A DNA stretch of 64,000 nt from JAHEJJ01 sp965212205 (GTDB lineage Bacteria; Bacteroidota; Bacteroidia; Flavobacteriales; Flavobacteriaceae). The notes under the pieces are model-generated. The model saw only the letters and a program-made list of their open reading frames with translations. It was not told the origin of the DNA and searched no databases. Shown piece after piece: positions 32,473 through 41,185 of this stretch; within the stretch, counting starts at the first letter, position 1, and every line of letters begins with the position of its first letter. The stretch is taken from NCBI GenBank assembly GCA_965212205.1, contig CBDBUX010000011.1:806001-870000 (forward strand), read 5' to 3'. The position numbers and the translations under genes are program-made.

Positions 32473-35073
32473 TTATTCTACCAATTCACTTTGATTTCTA
32501 AATACAAGCTTATCATCAAAGGCATCGAGTAAAACAATACTATCTGCGGTGATCCTACCGCTTAACAATTCCTTGGAGAGATTGTTAAGCACTTCTTTCT
32601 GGATAAGACGCTTAATAGGGCGTGCACCATATTGCGGATCATAACCTTTGTCGGCCAGATAGACTATAGCCTCCTGTGTAGCATCGATAGTGATATGCTG
32701 TTTTGCCACCAGTTTTTTGAGTTGTTTCAATTGCAGGTCTACAATCTCTTTAATATCCGCCCTGCTGAGGGGTGTAAACATTATAATATCGTCTATTCTG
32801 TTGAGGAATTCGGGTCTTATGGTCCTTTTCAATAAACCCATAACCTCAACACGAGCCAACTCAGTGGCGTTATAAATATCGCTGCTTTCTTCAAATTTCT
32901 CCTGAATAATATGGCTTCCCATATTACTGGTCATGATGATGATCGTATTTTTAAAGTCCGCAACACGACCCTTGTTGTCGGTTAATCGGCCTTCATCAAG
33001 TACCTGGAGCAGAATATTAAAAGTATCGGGGTGGGCTTTTTCGATTTCATCGAGTAGTATCACCGAATAAGGCTTTCTGCGTACTGCTTCGGTGAGTTGA
33101 CCACCCTCATCGTATCCCACATATCCGGGAGGGGCTCCTACAAGACGGCTAACCGCATGCCTTTCCTGATATTCGCTCATATCGATACGGGTTATGGCAT
33201 TTTCATCATCGAATAAATAAGCGGCAAGTGTTTTAGCCAGTTCGGTTTTCCCTACACCAGTTGTACCGAGGAACAAGAATGAACCCACCGGGCGTTTCTC
33301 ATCCTGAAGTCCTGCCCGGCTTCTTCTGATCGCGTCGGATACAGCTTCAATAGCCTCATTTTGTCCTACCACTCTTTTATGCAATACTTCTTCAAGGGCG
33401 AGAAGTTTTTCCCGATCGCTTTGCAGCATTTTAGTGACTGGGATACCGGTCCATTTTGCCACCACTTCTGCGATATCCTCATTGGTCACTTCTTCTTTGA
33501 TCAGGGTTCCCCCTTGCTGTTGCTGCTGCAACTCTATTTGTAGCTCATCGAGTTTTTCCTGTGCCTCCTTGATCTTACCATAACGGAGTTCTGCAACCTT
33601 ACCATAATCTCCGCTTCTTTCAGCTCTTTCCGCTTCCAATTTGAAGTTTTCGATATCCTGCTTGGTCTTTTGAATATTTTCAACAACCGATTTCTCGCTT
33701 TCCCACTGAGCAAAGATCTCGTTCCGTTCTTCTTTAAGATTGGCAAGGTCTATATTCAGGGACTTTAGCTTGTTTTTATCGTCTTCCCTTTTAATCGCTT
33801 CGATCTCGATTTCGAGCTGCATAATCCTACGGTCGAGTACATCCAGTTCCTCTGGTTTTGAATTGATTTCCATTCGCAGTTTTGAAGCCGCTTCGTCCAT
33901 AAGATCGATCGCCTTATCGGGCAGAAAGCGATTGGTAATATAGCGTTGTGATAATTCCACGGCCGCGATAACAGCCTCATCTTTAATCCTCACTTTGTGA
34001 TGCGCTTCATATTTTTCTTTCAAGCCACGGAGAATGGAAATCGCACTTTCGGTGTCGGGTTCATCAACCATGACCTTTTGAAATCGCCTTTCAAGCGCTT
34101 TATCTTTTTCAAAATACTTCTGGTATTCATCGAGGGTGGTGGCACCGATTGCCCTGAGTTCGCCTCTGGCTAGGGCGGGTTTTAAAATGTTGGCGGCGTC
34201 CATAGCGCCTTGCCCGCCTCCGGCACCTACTAGGGTATGGATCTCGTCGATAAACAAAACAATATTCCCATCAGAACCCGTAACCTCTTTGATAACTGCC
34301 TTTAGTCGTTCCTCAAATTCACCTTTATATTTCGCACCTGCGATCAGAGCTCCCATATCCAGTGAGTAAATGACCTTATCTTTGAGATTCTCCGGCACAT
34401 CGCCCTGAATAATCCTATGGGCCAGGCCTTCAGCGATAGCGGTTTTCCCTGTACCGGGTTCTCCAGCCAACATCGGATTATTTTTTGTTCGTCTGGAAAG
34501 AATTTGAAGTATTCGTCTGATCTCTTCATCCCTTCCGATTACGGGATCCAGTTTACCGTTATCGGCCAGGTCATTCAGATTGCGTGCATATTTATTAAGG
34601 GCATTATAGGTCTCTTCTGCACTTTGGGAGGTTACCTGCCCACCCTTGCGTAACTCTGTAATTGAGGCCATCAAATCCTTTTCATTAACACCCTGATCTT
34701 TTAATATTTGAGCAATCTTGCTTTTCGATTTAAAAATGGCCAGGATAAGGTGCTCAATGCTTACAAATTCATCCTGCATTTTCTTTGCGGTGATCGAAGC
34801 ATTGTTCAATGTCTTACCCGCCTCATTAGAGAAGATAATATCGCCACCACTCACCTTTGGGAAGTTTTTTAGCTCGCTTTCCAGGATTTGATCTACCAGT
34901 GATATATTGACGTTAAGTTTCCTCAAAATAAAGGGAAGGACATTCTCATCGACCTCAGAAACCGCCTTGAACATGTGCTCGTTCTCAATCTGCTGATGCT
35001 CCATAGACTGGGCGATCTGCTGGGCATGTTGTATCGCTTCCTGTGATTTTATAGTGAAATTGTTAATATTCAT
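32473..35073 (-). CDS. clpB: ATP-dependent protein disaggregase ClpB
   Basis: A heat-shock AAA+ chaperone that works with DnaK to pull apart protein aggregates. The 866-residue length is standard. Domain order: ClpN repeats (1-145), first AAA module with Walker A GEPGTGKTAIAEGLA (near 205) and Walker B VLFIDEIHTL, the coiled-coil middle domain (about 400-540, with DRRIMQLEIEIEAI), second AAA module with GTTGVGKTELAKTLA (near 604) and VILLDEIEKAHPD, and the C-terminal small domain. No ClpP-binding loop is expected for ClpB. Its upstream region shares a palindrome and downstream elements with the dnaK promoter region. Confidence 0.97.
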   Translation of the reverse strand: MNINNFTIKSQEAIQHAQQIAQSMEHQQIENEHMFKAVSEVDENVLPFILRKLNVNISLVDQILESELKNFPKVSGGDIIFSNEAGKTLNNASITAKKMQDEFVSIEHLILAIFKSKSKIAQILKDQGVNEKDLMASITELRKGGQVTSQSAEETYNALNKYARNLNDLADNGKLDPVIGRDEEIRRILQILSRRTKNNPMLAGEPGTGKTAIAEGLAHRIIQGDVPENLKDKVIYSLDMGALIAGAKYKGEFEERLKAVIKEVTGSDGNIVLFIDEIHTLVGAGGGQGAMDAANILKPALARGELRAIGATTLDEYQKYFEKDKALERRFQKVMVDEPDTESAISILRGLKEKYEAHHKVRIKDEAVIAAVELSQRYITNRFLPDKAIDLMDEAASKLRMEINSKPEELDVLDRRIMQLEIEIEAIKREDDKNKLKSLNIDLANLKEERNEIFAQWESEKSVVENIQKTKQDIENFKLEAERAERSGDYGKVAELRYGKIKEAQEKLDELQIELQQQQQGGTLIKEEVTNEDIAEVVAKWTGIPVTKMLQSDREKLLALEEVLHKRVVGQNEAIEAVSDAIRRSRAGLQDEKRPVGSFLFLGTTGVGKTELAKTLAAYLFDDENAITRIDMSEYQERHAVSRLVGAPPGYVGYDEGGQLTEAVRRKPYSVILLDEIEKAHPDTFNILLQVLDEGRLTDNKGRVADFKNTIIIMTSNMGSHIIQEKFEESSDIYNATELARVEVMGLLKRTIRPEFLNRIDDIIMFTPLSRADIKEIVDLQLKQLKKLVAKQHITIDATQEAIVYLADKGYDPQYGARPIKRLIQKEVLNNLSKELLSGRITADSIVLLDAFDDKLVFRNQSELVE

Positions 35074-35121
35074 ATCGTTTATTTAATACTTTCTTTATGC
35101 TTATTTTTGAAATGTTAAGGT

Positions 35122-35161
35122 CAACAACCTTACCATTGAATTTAAACAGACAAAATGTCTG
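35122..35161 (-). promoter_or_regulatory. clpB regulatory region: GACA-N3-TGTC palindrome and -24/-12-like elements
   Basis: CAGACA-AAA-TGTCTG at 35147-35161 is a perfect 6-bp inverted repeat with a 3-nt spacer, 74-88 bp upstream of the clpB start. On the clpB strand, 15 bp further on, TGG (35135-35133) and TTG (35124-35122) follow. The first G of GG and the G of TTG are 12 nt apart, as in sigma-54 -24/-12 promoters, but the base after TTG is A instead of C. The same arrangement occurs before dnaK at 63562-63600. Confidence 0.55.
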
Positions 35162-35232
35162 TAAATTCGTATAAATTGAAGACAACTCGTCAGTTAAACA
35201 AACGGATCATTGGCTGACTATTATTGATATAG

Positions 35233-35628
35233 ATGAGTTATTTTAAGAGATTATTTGGAGATCTGGAAGGTAAGGCAAATTTGAAGAGAACATCCTTGCC
35301 GTGGATCGGGCTTGCCGAAATGGATCAATTGGAGGCCATTGATCGGTTATCCTTCCAAAAAACCCAATTGGTCTATAAGCATTCTACTAGCTGCAGTATC
35401 AGCAGCATGGTGCTTAACATGTTTACAAAAGGCTTTGAACACGAGGAAGAGAAGGTAGATATGTATTTTCTGGATATTCATCGCGCAAGGTCTGTTTCAA
35501 ATGAGATTGCGCTGAAGTATGGCGTGCGTCATGAATCTCCACAATTGCTGGTGATCAAAAACGGTGCAGTTGTCGCCCATAATTCTCATGGCGGTATTCC
35601 AGAAATGGAACTCACGGACTATCTATAA
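35233..35628 (+). CDS. ytxJ: Bacillithiol-linked redox protein YtxJ
   Basis: A 131-residue thioredoxin-fold protein proposed to act as a bacilliredoxin-like enzyme on bacillithiol-modified proteins. The active-site region is KHSTSCSISSMVLNMF (about 48-63), with the TCxIS motif specific to YtxJ, followed by VDMYFLDIHRARSVSNEIA and the cis-Pro segment ESPQLLVIKNG. A bacillithiol thiol system in this organism is implied but the bsh genes are not in view. It is transcribed away from clpB through the 159-bp gap that holds the clpB palindrome. Confidence 0.9.
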   Translation: MSYFKRLFGDLEGKANLKRTSLPWIGLAEMDQLEAIDRLSFQKTQLVYKHSTSCSISSMVLNMFTKGFEHEEEKVDMYFLDIHRARSVSNEIALKYGVRHESPQLLVIKNGAVVAHNSHGGIPEMELTDYL

Positions 35629-35660
35629 AAAAATCCCGGATCATCTGATCCGGGATTACT
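35625..35660. terminator. Bidirectional terminator after ytxJ and the convergent lipoprotein gene
   Basis: AATCCCGGATCA at 35632-35643 and TGATCCGGGATT at 35646-35657 form a 12-bp inverted repeat with a minimal loop. A-runs and T-runs flank it on both sides (TATAAAA...ACTTTTTAG), so it can stop both genes. Confidence 0.85.
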
Positions 35661-35662
35661 TT

Positions 35663-36850
35663 TTAGTTGAATTTATGGCGGACTATAATTTCTTTTAATC
35701 TAGATTTTAGATCTTCGCCTGCTTCAAATACCATTTGTTCATTCGATGGAAAGGGTACGGGGGTAACTTCCAGCAAAGGCATCAAGTCTGTATCGATGGC
35801 CCTTCTGTCGCCCTGATAATTAGCATAGACATGTTCGAAGACAAATTCACTTGCAAGTGGATATGAATTCAATTGCTGCTGGCTATTCAGGTCAATATAG
35901 CTCACATTGCCGACTACCTGGGCCGCTTTAAACTGGGTGAACTCATAAAAATTACATTGAACACTGGTATATCGATCTACCTTTATATCGTTTCCAAGGC
36001 TGTCTTTCATGACATTTCCATTGTCGTCCAGAACGTAATCAAAACCATCTTTGATACGTTTTTCTTTTATCAGTTGCTTTTCCCGTATTTGTTCCGGACT
36101 AATGCTGATATCTCTAAAGGCCACCTGCATTTCGTAATCGTACTTAACACTGTTAAGCGGATTTGTGTGGTATTGCGTCCAGAGATCGTTCAGTCCAAGC
36201 GTATTGAAATTTAAAAGCTCCTGTTCCAGACGTTTAGGGACCACCTGTTGTGTATCGTTGATCACATGAACTTTTACGTAATCGAGTCCTTTATTATAAG
36301 CCGTCTCCATTTTGGCCTTGGAATCTGCATAACCGGGATTGATTTCTTCCAAATATTTAAAATCTTCATAGGCCTGCCTGAAATCCTGTTTTAAGGAGGC
36401 ATTCTCCAATAAATTGGATGCGTGGTCATATAAATAATCAGAAAGATTGGTTTTAGCCGTCAGGAGCGAATTATCGTAATCCCTGAAAGAAAACTGTGCA
36501 TTCCTGTTTTCTTCAAAAATGGGAAGCGGCAAAAGTGGTGAAATTCTATCCTGAATATGCTTCAATGTGGTATAGGTAGTGTAAATCGACTCATAATTAG
36601 CCGGATTACCATCCTTTTCCAAAAATCTGATATTCTCCAATTCTCTTTGAGTATTCTTTTCAAAGGCATCTTCCAATAACAGAATATAAGCCTGATGAGA
36701 CTTTTTGGTTTTATTCTCTGCTAAATTGTTTATCGCACGGTTAATCGCCTGGATATAGTTCCCAGAATTTACCGCTTCCTGGGTCTTTTTAACCCCCCCG
36801 CAGGAGATCAGAAAAACCAATGTCGTACAAATGAGTAATGCTTTTTTCAT
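35663..36850 (-). CDS. Lipoprotein of unknown function
   Basis: A 395-residue exported lipoprotein, starting at ATG 36850 (MKKALLICTTLVFLISC), which gives a clean lipobox; a longer reading from 36910 adds 20 residues before it. The sequence is mostly helical and resembles tandem-repeat helical proteins in the first half (SGNYIQAINRAINNLAENK; SHQAYILLLEDAF; FRQAYEDFKYLEEINPGYADSKAKM). The second half contains strands with FRDISISPEQIREK and YTSVQCNFYEF. I recognise no named family. Single gene, terminated together with ytxJ. Confidence 0.82.
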   Translation of the reverse strand: MKKALLICTTLVFLISCGGVKKTQEAVNSGNYIQAINRAINNLAENKTKKSHQAYILLLEDAFEKNTQRELENIRFLEKDGNPANYESIYTTYTTLKHIQDRISPLLPLPIFEENRNAQFSFRDYDNSLLTAKTNLSDYLYDHASNLLENASLKQDFRQAYEDFKYLEEINPGYADSKAKMETAYNKGLDYVKVHVINDTQQVVPKRLEQELLNFNTLGLNDLWTQYHTNPLNSVKYDYEMQVAFRDISISPEQIREKQLIKEKRIKDGFDYVLDDNGNVMKDSLGNDIKVDRYTSVQCNFYEFTQFKAAQVVGNVSYIDLNSQQQLNSYPLASEFVFEHVYANYQGDRRAIDTDLMPLLEVTPVPFPSNEQMVFEAGEDLKSRLKEIIVRHKFN

Positions 36851-36987
36851 GGTATGTTGCTTTATGGTTTGGGAGGTGAAATTCAATAGCCATGCCAAAA
36901 CCTTACTCATTGATAACGAAAAACGATAAGCGTTCGTATATGTTCGACGAATTGCCTAGTTCGGGGGATTTTGCTGCAGATTTGTGT

Positions 36988-38259
36988 TCAGAGGGGCAGG
37001 AGTTGTGTACGCACCTCTCCAAAGCCTATCCGATGGCCGTTTCGGGAGCAATATCCTTTCATCACTACTGTGTCGTGGTCCTGAATCGAAGTACGTGTTT
37101 CCCCGTTATTGAGTCTAAGGGGTTTGGTGCCCTGCCAGGCCAGTTCTAACATCGAGCCAAAAGAATCTTCTCCTGTACCGGAAATTGTTCCGCTACCCAT
37201 CATATCTCCACTGTTGACCTTACAGCCATTTACGGTATGATGTGCCAACTGTTGGGCCATAGACCAGTACATATATTTAAAATTTGACCGGGCTACGGTT
37301 GTAGAATTCCCATCAGGGGTTTCGATGGCGGCTTCAAGTGCGATATCAAAACTGTTATTTCCGCTGTGCTGTAAATAGGGTAGGGGCTTTGGATCTTGCT
37401 CAGGGCTCTCAACACGAAAAGGTTCGAGCGCATCCAGGGTTACGATCCAGGCCGAAATAGAAGAAGCGAAATTTTTGGCAAGAAAAGGCCCTAATGGCAC
37501 ATATTCCCATTTTTGAATATCACGGGCACTCCAGTCGTTAAATAGCACCAATCCAAAGATATAGTCCTCTGCCCGATCAACCGGTATAGCTTCGCCCATG
37601 GCATTTGCATCTGTGGTGATAAAGGCCATTTCGAGTTCAAAATCAACCATTTTAGAGGGACCGAATACGGGTAGGTCGGCACCTTTAGGCAATGTTTGGC
37701 CTTTAGGTCGTTTTACGGGGGTTCCGCTTGGTACAATTGTAGAACTTCTGCCATGATAACCTACCGGAATATGCAGCCAGTTGGGCAGCAAGGCGTTTTC
37801 CGGATCCCTGAACATCTTGCCGATATTGGTCGCGTGCTCTTTGCTGGAGTAAAAATCGGTATAATCCCCGATTTGTACCGGCAATTTCATCTCCACCTCA
37901 GACAAGGTGAAAAGCACTGCTTCCCGGTGAGCCTTTTGATCTCTCAGCTCAGGATTCGACGCGTCAAAGATTTCGCTAATACGGTTCCTGACCAGCCTCC
38001 AGGTTTTTTTGCCATCAGAAATAAAGTCGTTTAAGGTATCCTGAAGAAAGATATCATCGGTTAGCGGAATGTCTTTGAAATAACCTAGTTGGTGCAGTGC
38101 CCCAAGGTCGATGGCGTAGTCGCCGATACGCGACCCGATCGTGATCACGTCATCTGGCGTGAGAAAAACCCCAAAAGGTATATTTTGTATAGGAAAATCT
38201 GATGCTGTTTCCACCGGGAGCCAGGATGTAAGTGTGGGATCGTTTGCGCGAATAGACAT
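36988..38259 (-). CDS. fahA: Fumarylacetoacetase
   Basis: Hydrolyses fumarylacetoacetate to fumarate and acetoacetate, the last step of tyrosine catabolism. The 423-residue product starts at ATG 38259 (MSIRANDPTLTSW); earlier codons lack similarity. It has the family's two parts: an N-terminal SH3-like domain (FPIQNIPFGVF), a catalytic domain with DYTDFYSSKEHATNIGKMFR and the metal-binding acidic residues in VDFELEMAF, and the KYMYWSMAQQLAHHTVNGC and SGDMMGSGTISG segments. The other tyrosine-degradation genes are not in view; glyA is divergent. Confidence 0.95.
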   Translation of the reverse strand: MSIRANDPTLTSWLPVETASDFPIQNIPFGVFLTPDDVITIGSRIGDYAIDLGALHQLGYFKDIPLTDDIFLQDTLNDFISDGKKTWRLVRNRISEIFDASNPELRDQKAHREAVLFTLSEVEMKLPVQIGDYTDFYSSKEHATNIGKMFRDPENALLPNWLHIPVGYHGRSSTIVPSGTPVKRPKGQTLPKGADLPVFGPSKMVDFELEMAFITTDANAMGEAIPVDRAEDYIFGLVLFNDWSARDIQKWEYVPLGPFLAKNFASSISAWIVTLDALEPFRVESPEQDPKPLPYLQHSGNNSFDIALEAAIETPDGNSTTVARSNFKYMYWSMAQQLAHHTVNGCKVNSGDMMGSGTISGTGEDSFGSMLELAWQGTKPLRLNNGETRTSIQDHDTVVMKGYCSRNGHRIGFGEVRTQLLPL

Positions 38260-38295
38260 GTATTGATTGTTAATTCTTATTTGATAAAATAGATT

Positions 38296-38324
38296 CAAAT
38301 ATATTATTTAATTCCCATTTTAAA
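38296..38324 (-). promoter_or_regulatory. fahA promoter of Bacteroidota type
   Basis: On the minus strand TTTA (38324-38321), a 17-bp spacer and TATATTTG (38303-38296), an exact TAnnTTTG match, lie 37 bp before the fahA ATG. It shares the divergent gap with glyA. Confidence 0.55.
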
Positions 38325-38371
38325 TGCTGCAATTCGTACTTTTACCGCTCATTTAAGAACCAGTTTACACC

Positions 38372-39670
38372 ATGGAGAGAGACCATCGAATTTTCGAACT
38401 CATAGAAGCCGAAAAGCAACGTCAAATCAACGGGATTGAACTTATCGCCTCCGAGAATTTCACCAGTCCGCAGGTAATGGAAGCGGCAGGCTCTGTACTG
38501 ACCAACAAATATGCCGAGGGATATCCAGGCAAAAGGTATTATGGAGGATGTGAGGTGGTAGACCAGGTAGAACAATTAGCCATAGACCGGGCAAAGGAGC
38601 TTTTTGGGGCGGCTTATGCCAATGTGCAGCCCCATAGTGGGAGTCAGGCCAATGCGGCGGTATACCAGGCTTGTCTTCAACCAGGCGACACCATTCTGGG
38701 TTTTGATCTGTCGCATGGAGGTCATCTAACCCATGGTTCTCCTGTGAATTTTTCAGGAAAACTCTACCGCCCTGTGTTCTATGGGGTAGGCCAGGCCACC
38801 GGAAGATTGGATTACGATAAGATCGAAGAAATAGCACTGAGGGAGAAACCGAAACTGATTATTGCCGGAGCTTCGGCCTATTCCCGGGATATGAATTTTG
38901 CGCGATTTCGGGAAATTGCAGACCGGTCAGGATCCCTGCTGCTTGCCGATATCGCACATCCGGCCGGATTGATCGCCAAAGGTATTCTCAGTGATCCCAT
39001 ACCGCATTGTCATTTTGTAACCACCACTACGCACAAAACGCTGAGAGGCCCAAGAGGCGGACTCATTCTTATGGGCGAAGATTTTGAAAATCCATTTGGT
39101 ATCAGGCTTAAAAATGGAAATCTCAGAAAAATGTCGGCCCTGATCAACCTGGCTGTTTTTCCTGGTAATCAGGGAGGGCCTCTGGAGCATATCATTGCCG
39201 CTAAGGCGATCGCCTTTGGAGAAGCACTCACAGACGAATTTCTGCATTATATGGTTCGGGTAAAAAAGAATGCCGAAGCTATGGCGGCAGCTTTTGTCTC
39301 ACTCGATTATAATATCATATCAGGTGGAACAGATAATCATATGATGCTTATAGACCTTCGCAACAAAAATATAACGGGTAAAGAGGCCGAAAATGCCCTG
39401 GAGAGGGCAGATATCACTGCGAATAAGAATATGGTTCCGTTCGATGATAAGTCACCTTTCATCACCTCGGGAATTCGATTTGGCACCGCGGCCATTACCA
39501 CTCGTGGTATGGAGGAAAGCGATATGAACAAGATCGTTGAGCTGATCGACGAGATCATCAGAAATCCGCAAGATGATGCAGTCGCTGAACAAGTGAAAGT
39601 AAAGGTAAATGAATTGATGGGGCATCGCCCGCTTTTCAGTACAAAAAATGAAGCACTGCTAAAAGACTAG
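38372..39670 (+). CDS. glyA: Serine hydroxymethyltransferase
   Basis: Interconverts serine and glycine, passing a one-carbon unit to tetrahydrofolate with PLP. The 432-residue length is usual. Conserved parts in order: ELIASENFTSPQVMEAAGS (near 22), the NKYAEGYPGKRYYGGCE segment, QPHSGSQANAAVY, the AGASAYSR segment, ADIAHPAGLIA, and the PLP-binding lysine in TTTHKTLRGPRGG (near 226). It is a single gene, divergent from fahA and convergent with a hypothetical gene. The link to amino-acid and folate metabolism is general housekeeping. Confidence 0.97.
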   Translation: MERDHRIFELIEAEKQRQINGIELIASENFTSPQVMEAAGSVLTNKYAEGYPGKRYYGGCEVVDQVEQLAIDRAKELFGAAYANVQPHSGSQANAAVYQACLQPGDTILGFDLSHGGHLTHGSPVNFSGKLYRPVFYGVGQATGRLDYDKIEEIALREKPKLIIAGASAYSRDMNFARFREIADRSGSLLLADIAHPAGLIAKGILSDPIPHCHFVTTTTHKTLRGPRGGLILMGEDFENPFGIRLKNGNLRKMSALINLAVFPGNQGGPLEHIIAAKAIAFGEALTDEFLHYMVRVKKNAEAMAAAFVSLDYNIISGGTDNHMMLIDLRNKNITGKEAENALERADITANKNMVPFDDKSPFITSGIRFGTAAITTRGMEESDMNKIVELIDEIIRNPQDDAVAEQVKVKVNELMGHRPLFSTKNEALLKD

Positions 39671-39678
39671 GAATAGTC

Positions 39679-40350
39679 TTAATGATTCAGCATATAAAGA
39701 TCTCCGTTGAAATACGATTTTTTTTCGAGATCATATATGGCGGCATCTTCCTGAAAATCAAAATATAATCCCCAGTAATTAAAATAATCCCTTATATCAT
39801 TGTTGGCCTGTTCTATATTGGCTAACACCAATTCGTTTTCAGCCATGCATTCCTCAAAAACCGGGATATAGATTTCATTCGGGATATTGGTATATTCCAG
39901 TGTCATAGGAAGAATATGATCCCGGAGGGAGTTGAAAATATTGCCGAGTTGCTCCTGTATGCTGTGGGGGTAGATCTTTTTTATTACCAGAGTACAGTCT
40001 GTCAGAAAGACTGAAAATTCCTCGACATCTACCTGTTGTGCATTAAGTAACTGTAATTCGAAAAGCGCAGAGTCTAGTGGAGAAATAGGTGCACCGGTGA
40101 AGGGATTATTTTGAGTACGTCCGAGGTTTCTTTCTATTAAATGCTGATGCATCTCAACCAATCCATAAGGGGAATCCAATTCAATGATCAGGTTGATGCT
40201 TTGTGGATCCAAGGAACAATTGCGTATGGTCACATCAGCAAAATACTCGCGTTCGAGTACCTTCCTAAACTTCTTTAAACCATCAATCCGGGGATTATGA
40301 TCTAGCTGCAAGCGAAGGTTTTTGTTTATACTATCCCTTTCTATTGACAT
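39679..40350 (-). CDS. Hypothetical protein
   Basis: A 223-residue cytoplasmic-looking protein with no signal peptide, membrane helix or recognised domain. The composition is acidic, with alternating strand/helix patterns (VTIRNCSLDPQSINLIIEL; SVFLTDCTLVIKKI) and a C-terminal acidic helix (LANIEQANNDIRDYF). It lies 163 bp downstream of the NarL-type regulator on the same strand and is convergent with glyA (8 bp gap). Its proximity to a two-component pair suggests only a possible link. Real gene by length and codon pattern; function unknown. Confidence 0.75.
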   Translation of the reverse strand: MSIERDSINKNLRLQLDHNPRIDGLKKFRKVLEREYFADVTIRNCSLDPQSINLIIELDSPYGLVEMHQHLIERNLGRTQNNPFTGAPISPLDSALFELQLLNAQQVDVEEFSVFLTDCTLVIKKIYPHSIQEQLGNIFNSLRDHILPMTLEYTNIPNEIYIPVFEECMAENELVLANIEQANNDIRDYFNYWGLYFDFQEDAAIYDLEKKSYFNGDLYMLNH

Positions 40351-40513
40351 CTATCCCGTAGTATTTGTCCTGATCCTTATCAAAATTAATTCTAATATGG
40401 CATAGTCTGCTATATAAAAACCTTAGAATAATTATGGTTTTGGTTCTAAATGACAAAAATGGGATCGATAAATGTTAAAATTTAGACCAGACAGACCTTA
40501 GTTTGAAGAAAAG

Positions 40514-41185
40514 TTAAACAAAACCTCGTTTTCTCGACTCGGTTACCAAGGCTTGATCGTTTTGTTTTTCCACGCCGAATAACGACTTGAGCTGCCTTTT
40601 TCGGTTTTCAATTCCCGGAAGGGATAAGGAAATATGATGTATCATGTCTTTGGTCTTGGTGCCGATGGAAAGATGGTATAATATTTTTTTATCGTTTTCA
40701 TCCAGATTGATATCCGAATTGGCCATTTTCTTTCTGATGGCTACCAGGGCTTTCTGTGTGTAGTAAGGAGGGGAGTTTAAAACTGTTTTCACCATGGTCT
40801 GTAAAGAAAGCTGGTCTATTTCCGATTTCACCATATATCCTTCCGGATCTACCGAATTCAGGATACTATTTATACGATAGTTGTCACTGAAAGACGACAT
40901 AAAAACTATTTTGGAATCAGGACATACTTTTCGGATATGGATCCCGATATCCTCACCGGTTTTAGCCGGTCCGTCTATGCCCTGAGAAAGCTGAATATCG
41001 AGCAGGAATATGTCGTATGGGGCCGCTTTGGCCGACTGATTGATCTTGGCTATAGCTTCATCAAAAGATTTAGCCGTTTCCATAGACACTTTGATGTTTT
41101 CAAATTCGGTTTCTTCTAAAATAAACTTATAGCCCAGAGTCGTCATCTCGTGATCATCTACGGCTAATATTCTGATGATTTTCAT
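40514..41185 (-). CDS. NarL-type response regulator
   Basis: A 223-residue response regulator paired with the adjacent kinase (4-bp overlap). The receiver domain has VDDHE (acidic pair, near 9-12), the phospho-acceptor Asp in IFLLDIQLS (near 60), SS in VFMSS and K in YMVKSE. The C-terminal output (about 150-223) is a divergent LuxR-type helix-turn-helix (LSIGTKTKDMIHHISLSLPGIENRKRQLKSLF), weaker than typical members, ending KRGFV. It probably regulates transcription when phosphorylated, with targets unknown. Confidence 0.85.
   Translation of the reverse strand: MKIIRILAVDDHEMTTLGYKFILEETEFENIKVSMETAKSFDEAIAKINQSAKAAPYDIFLLDIQLSQGIDGPAKTGEDIGIHIRKVCPDSKIVFMSSFSDNYRINSILNSVDPEGYMVKSEIDQLSLQTMVKTVLNSPPYYTQKALVAIRKKMANSDINLDENDKKILYHLSIGTKTKDMIHHISLSLPGIENRKRQLKSLFGVEKQNDQALVTESRKRGFV

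Noticed and set aside
35122..35161. The clpB palindrome considered as a CIRCE element
   Set aside because: CIRCE has TTAGCACTC-N9-GAGTGCTAA; neither arm nor spacing fits.
36892..37149. An 85-codon plus-strand frame across the 3' end of fahA
   Set aside because: It overlaps the fahA coding sequence and has no recognisable feature.
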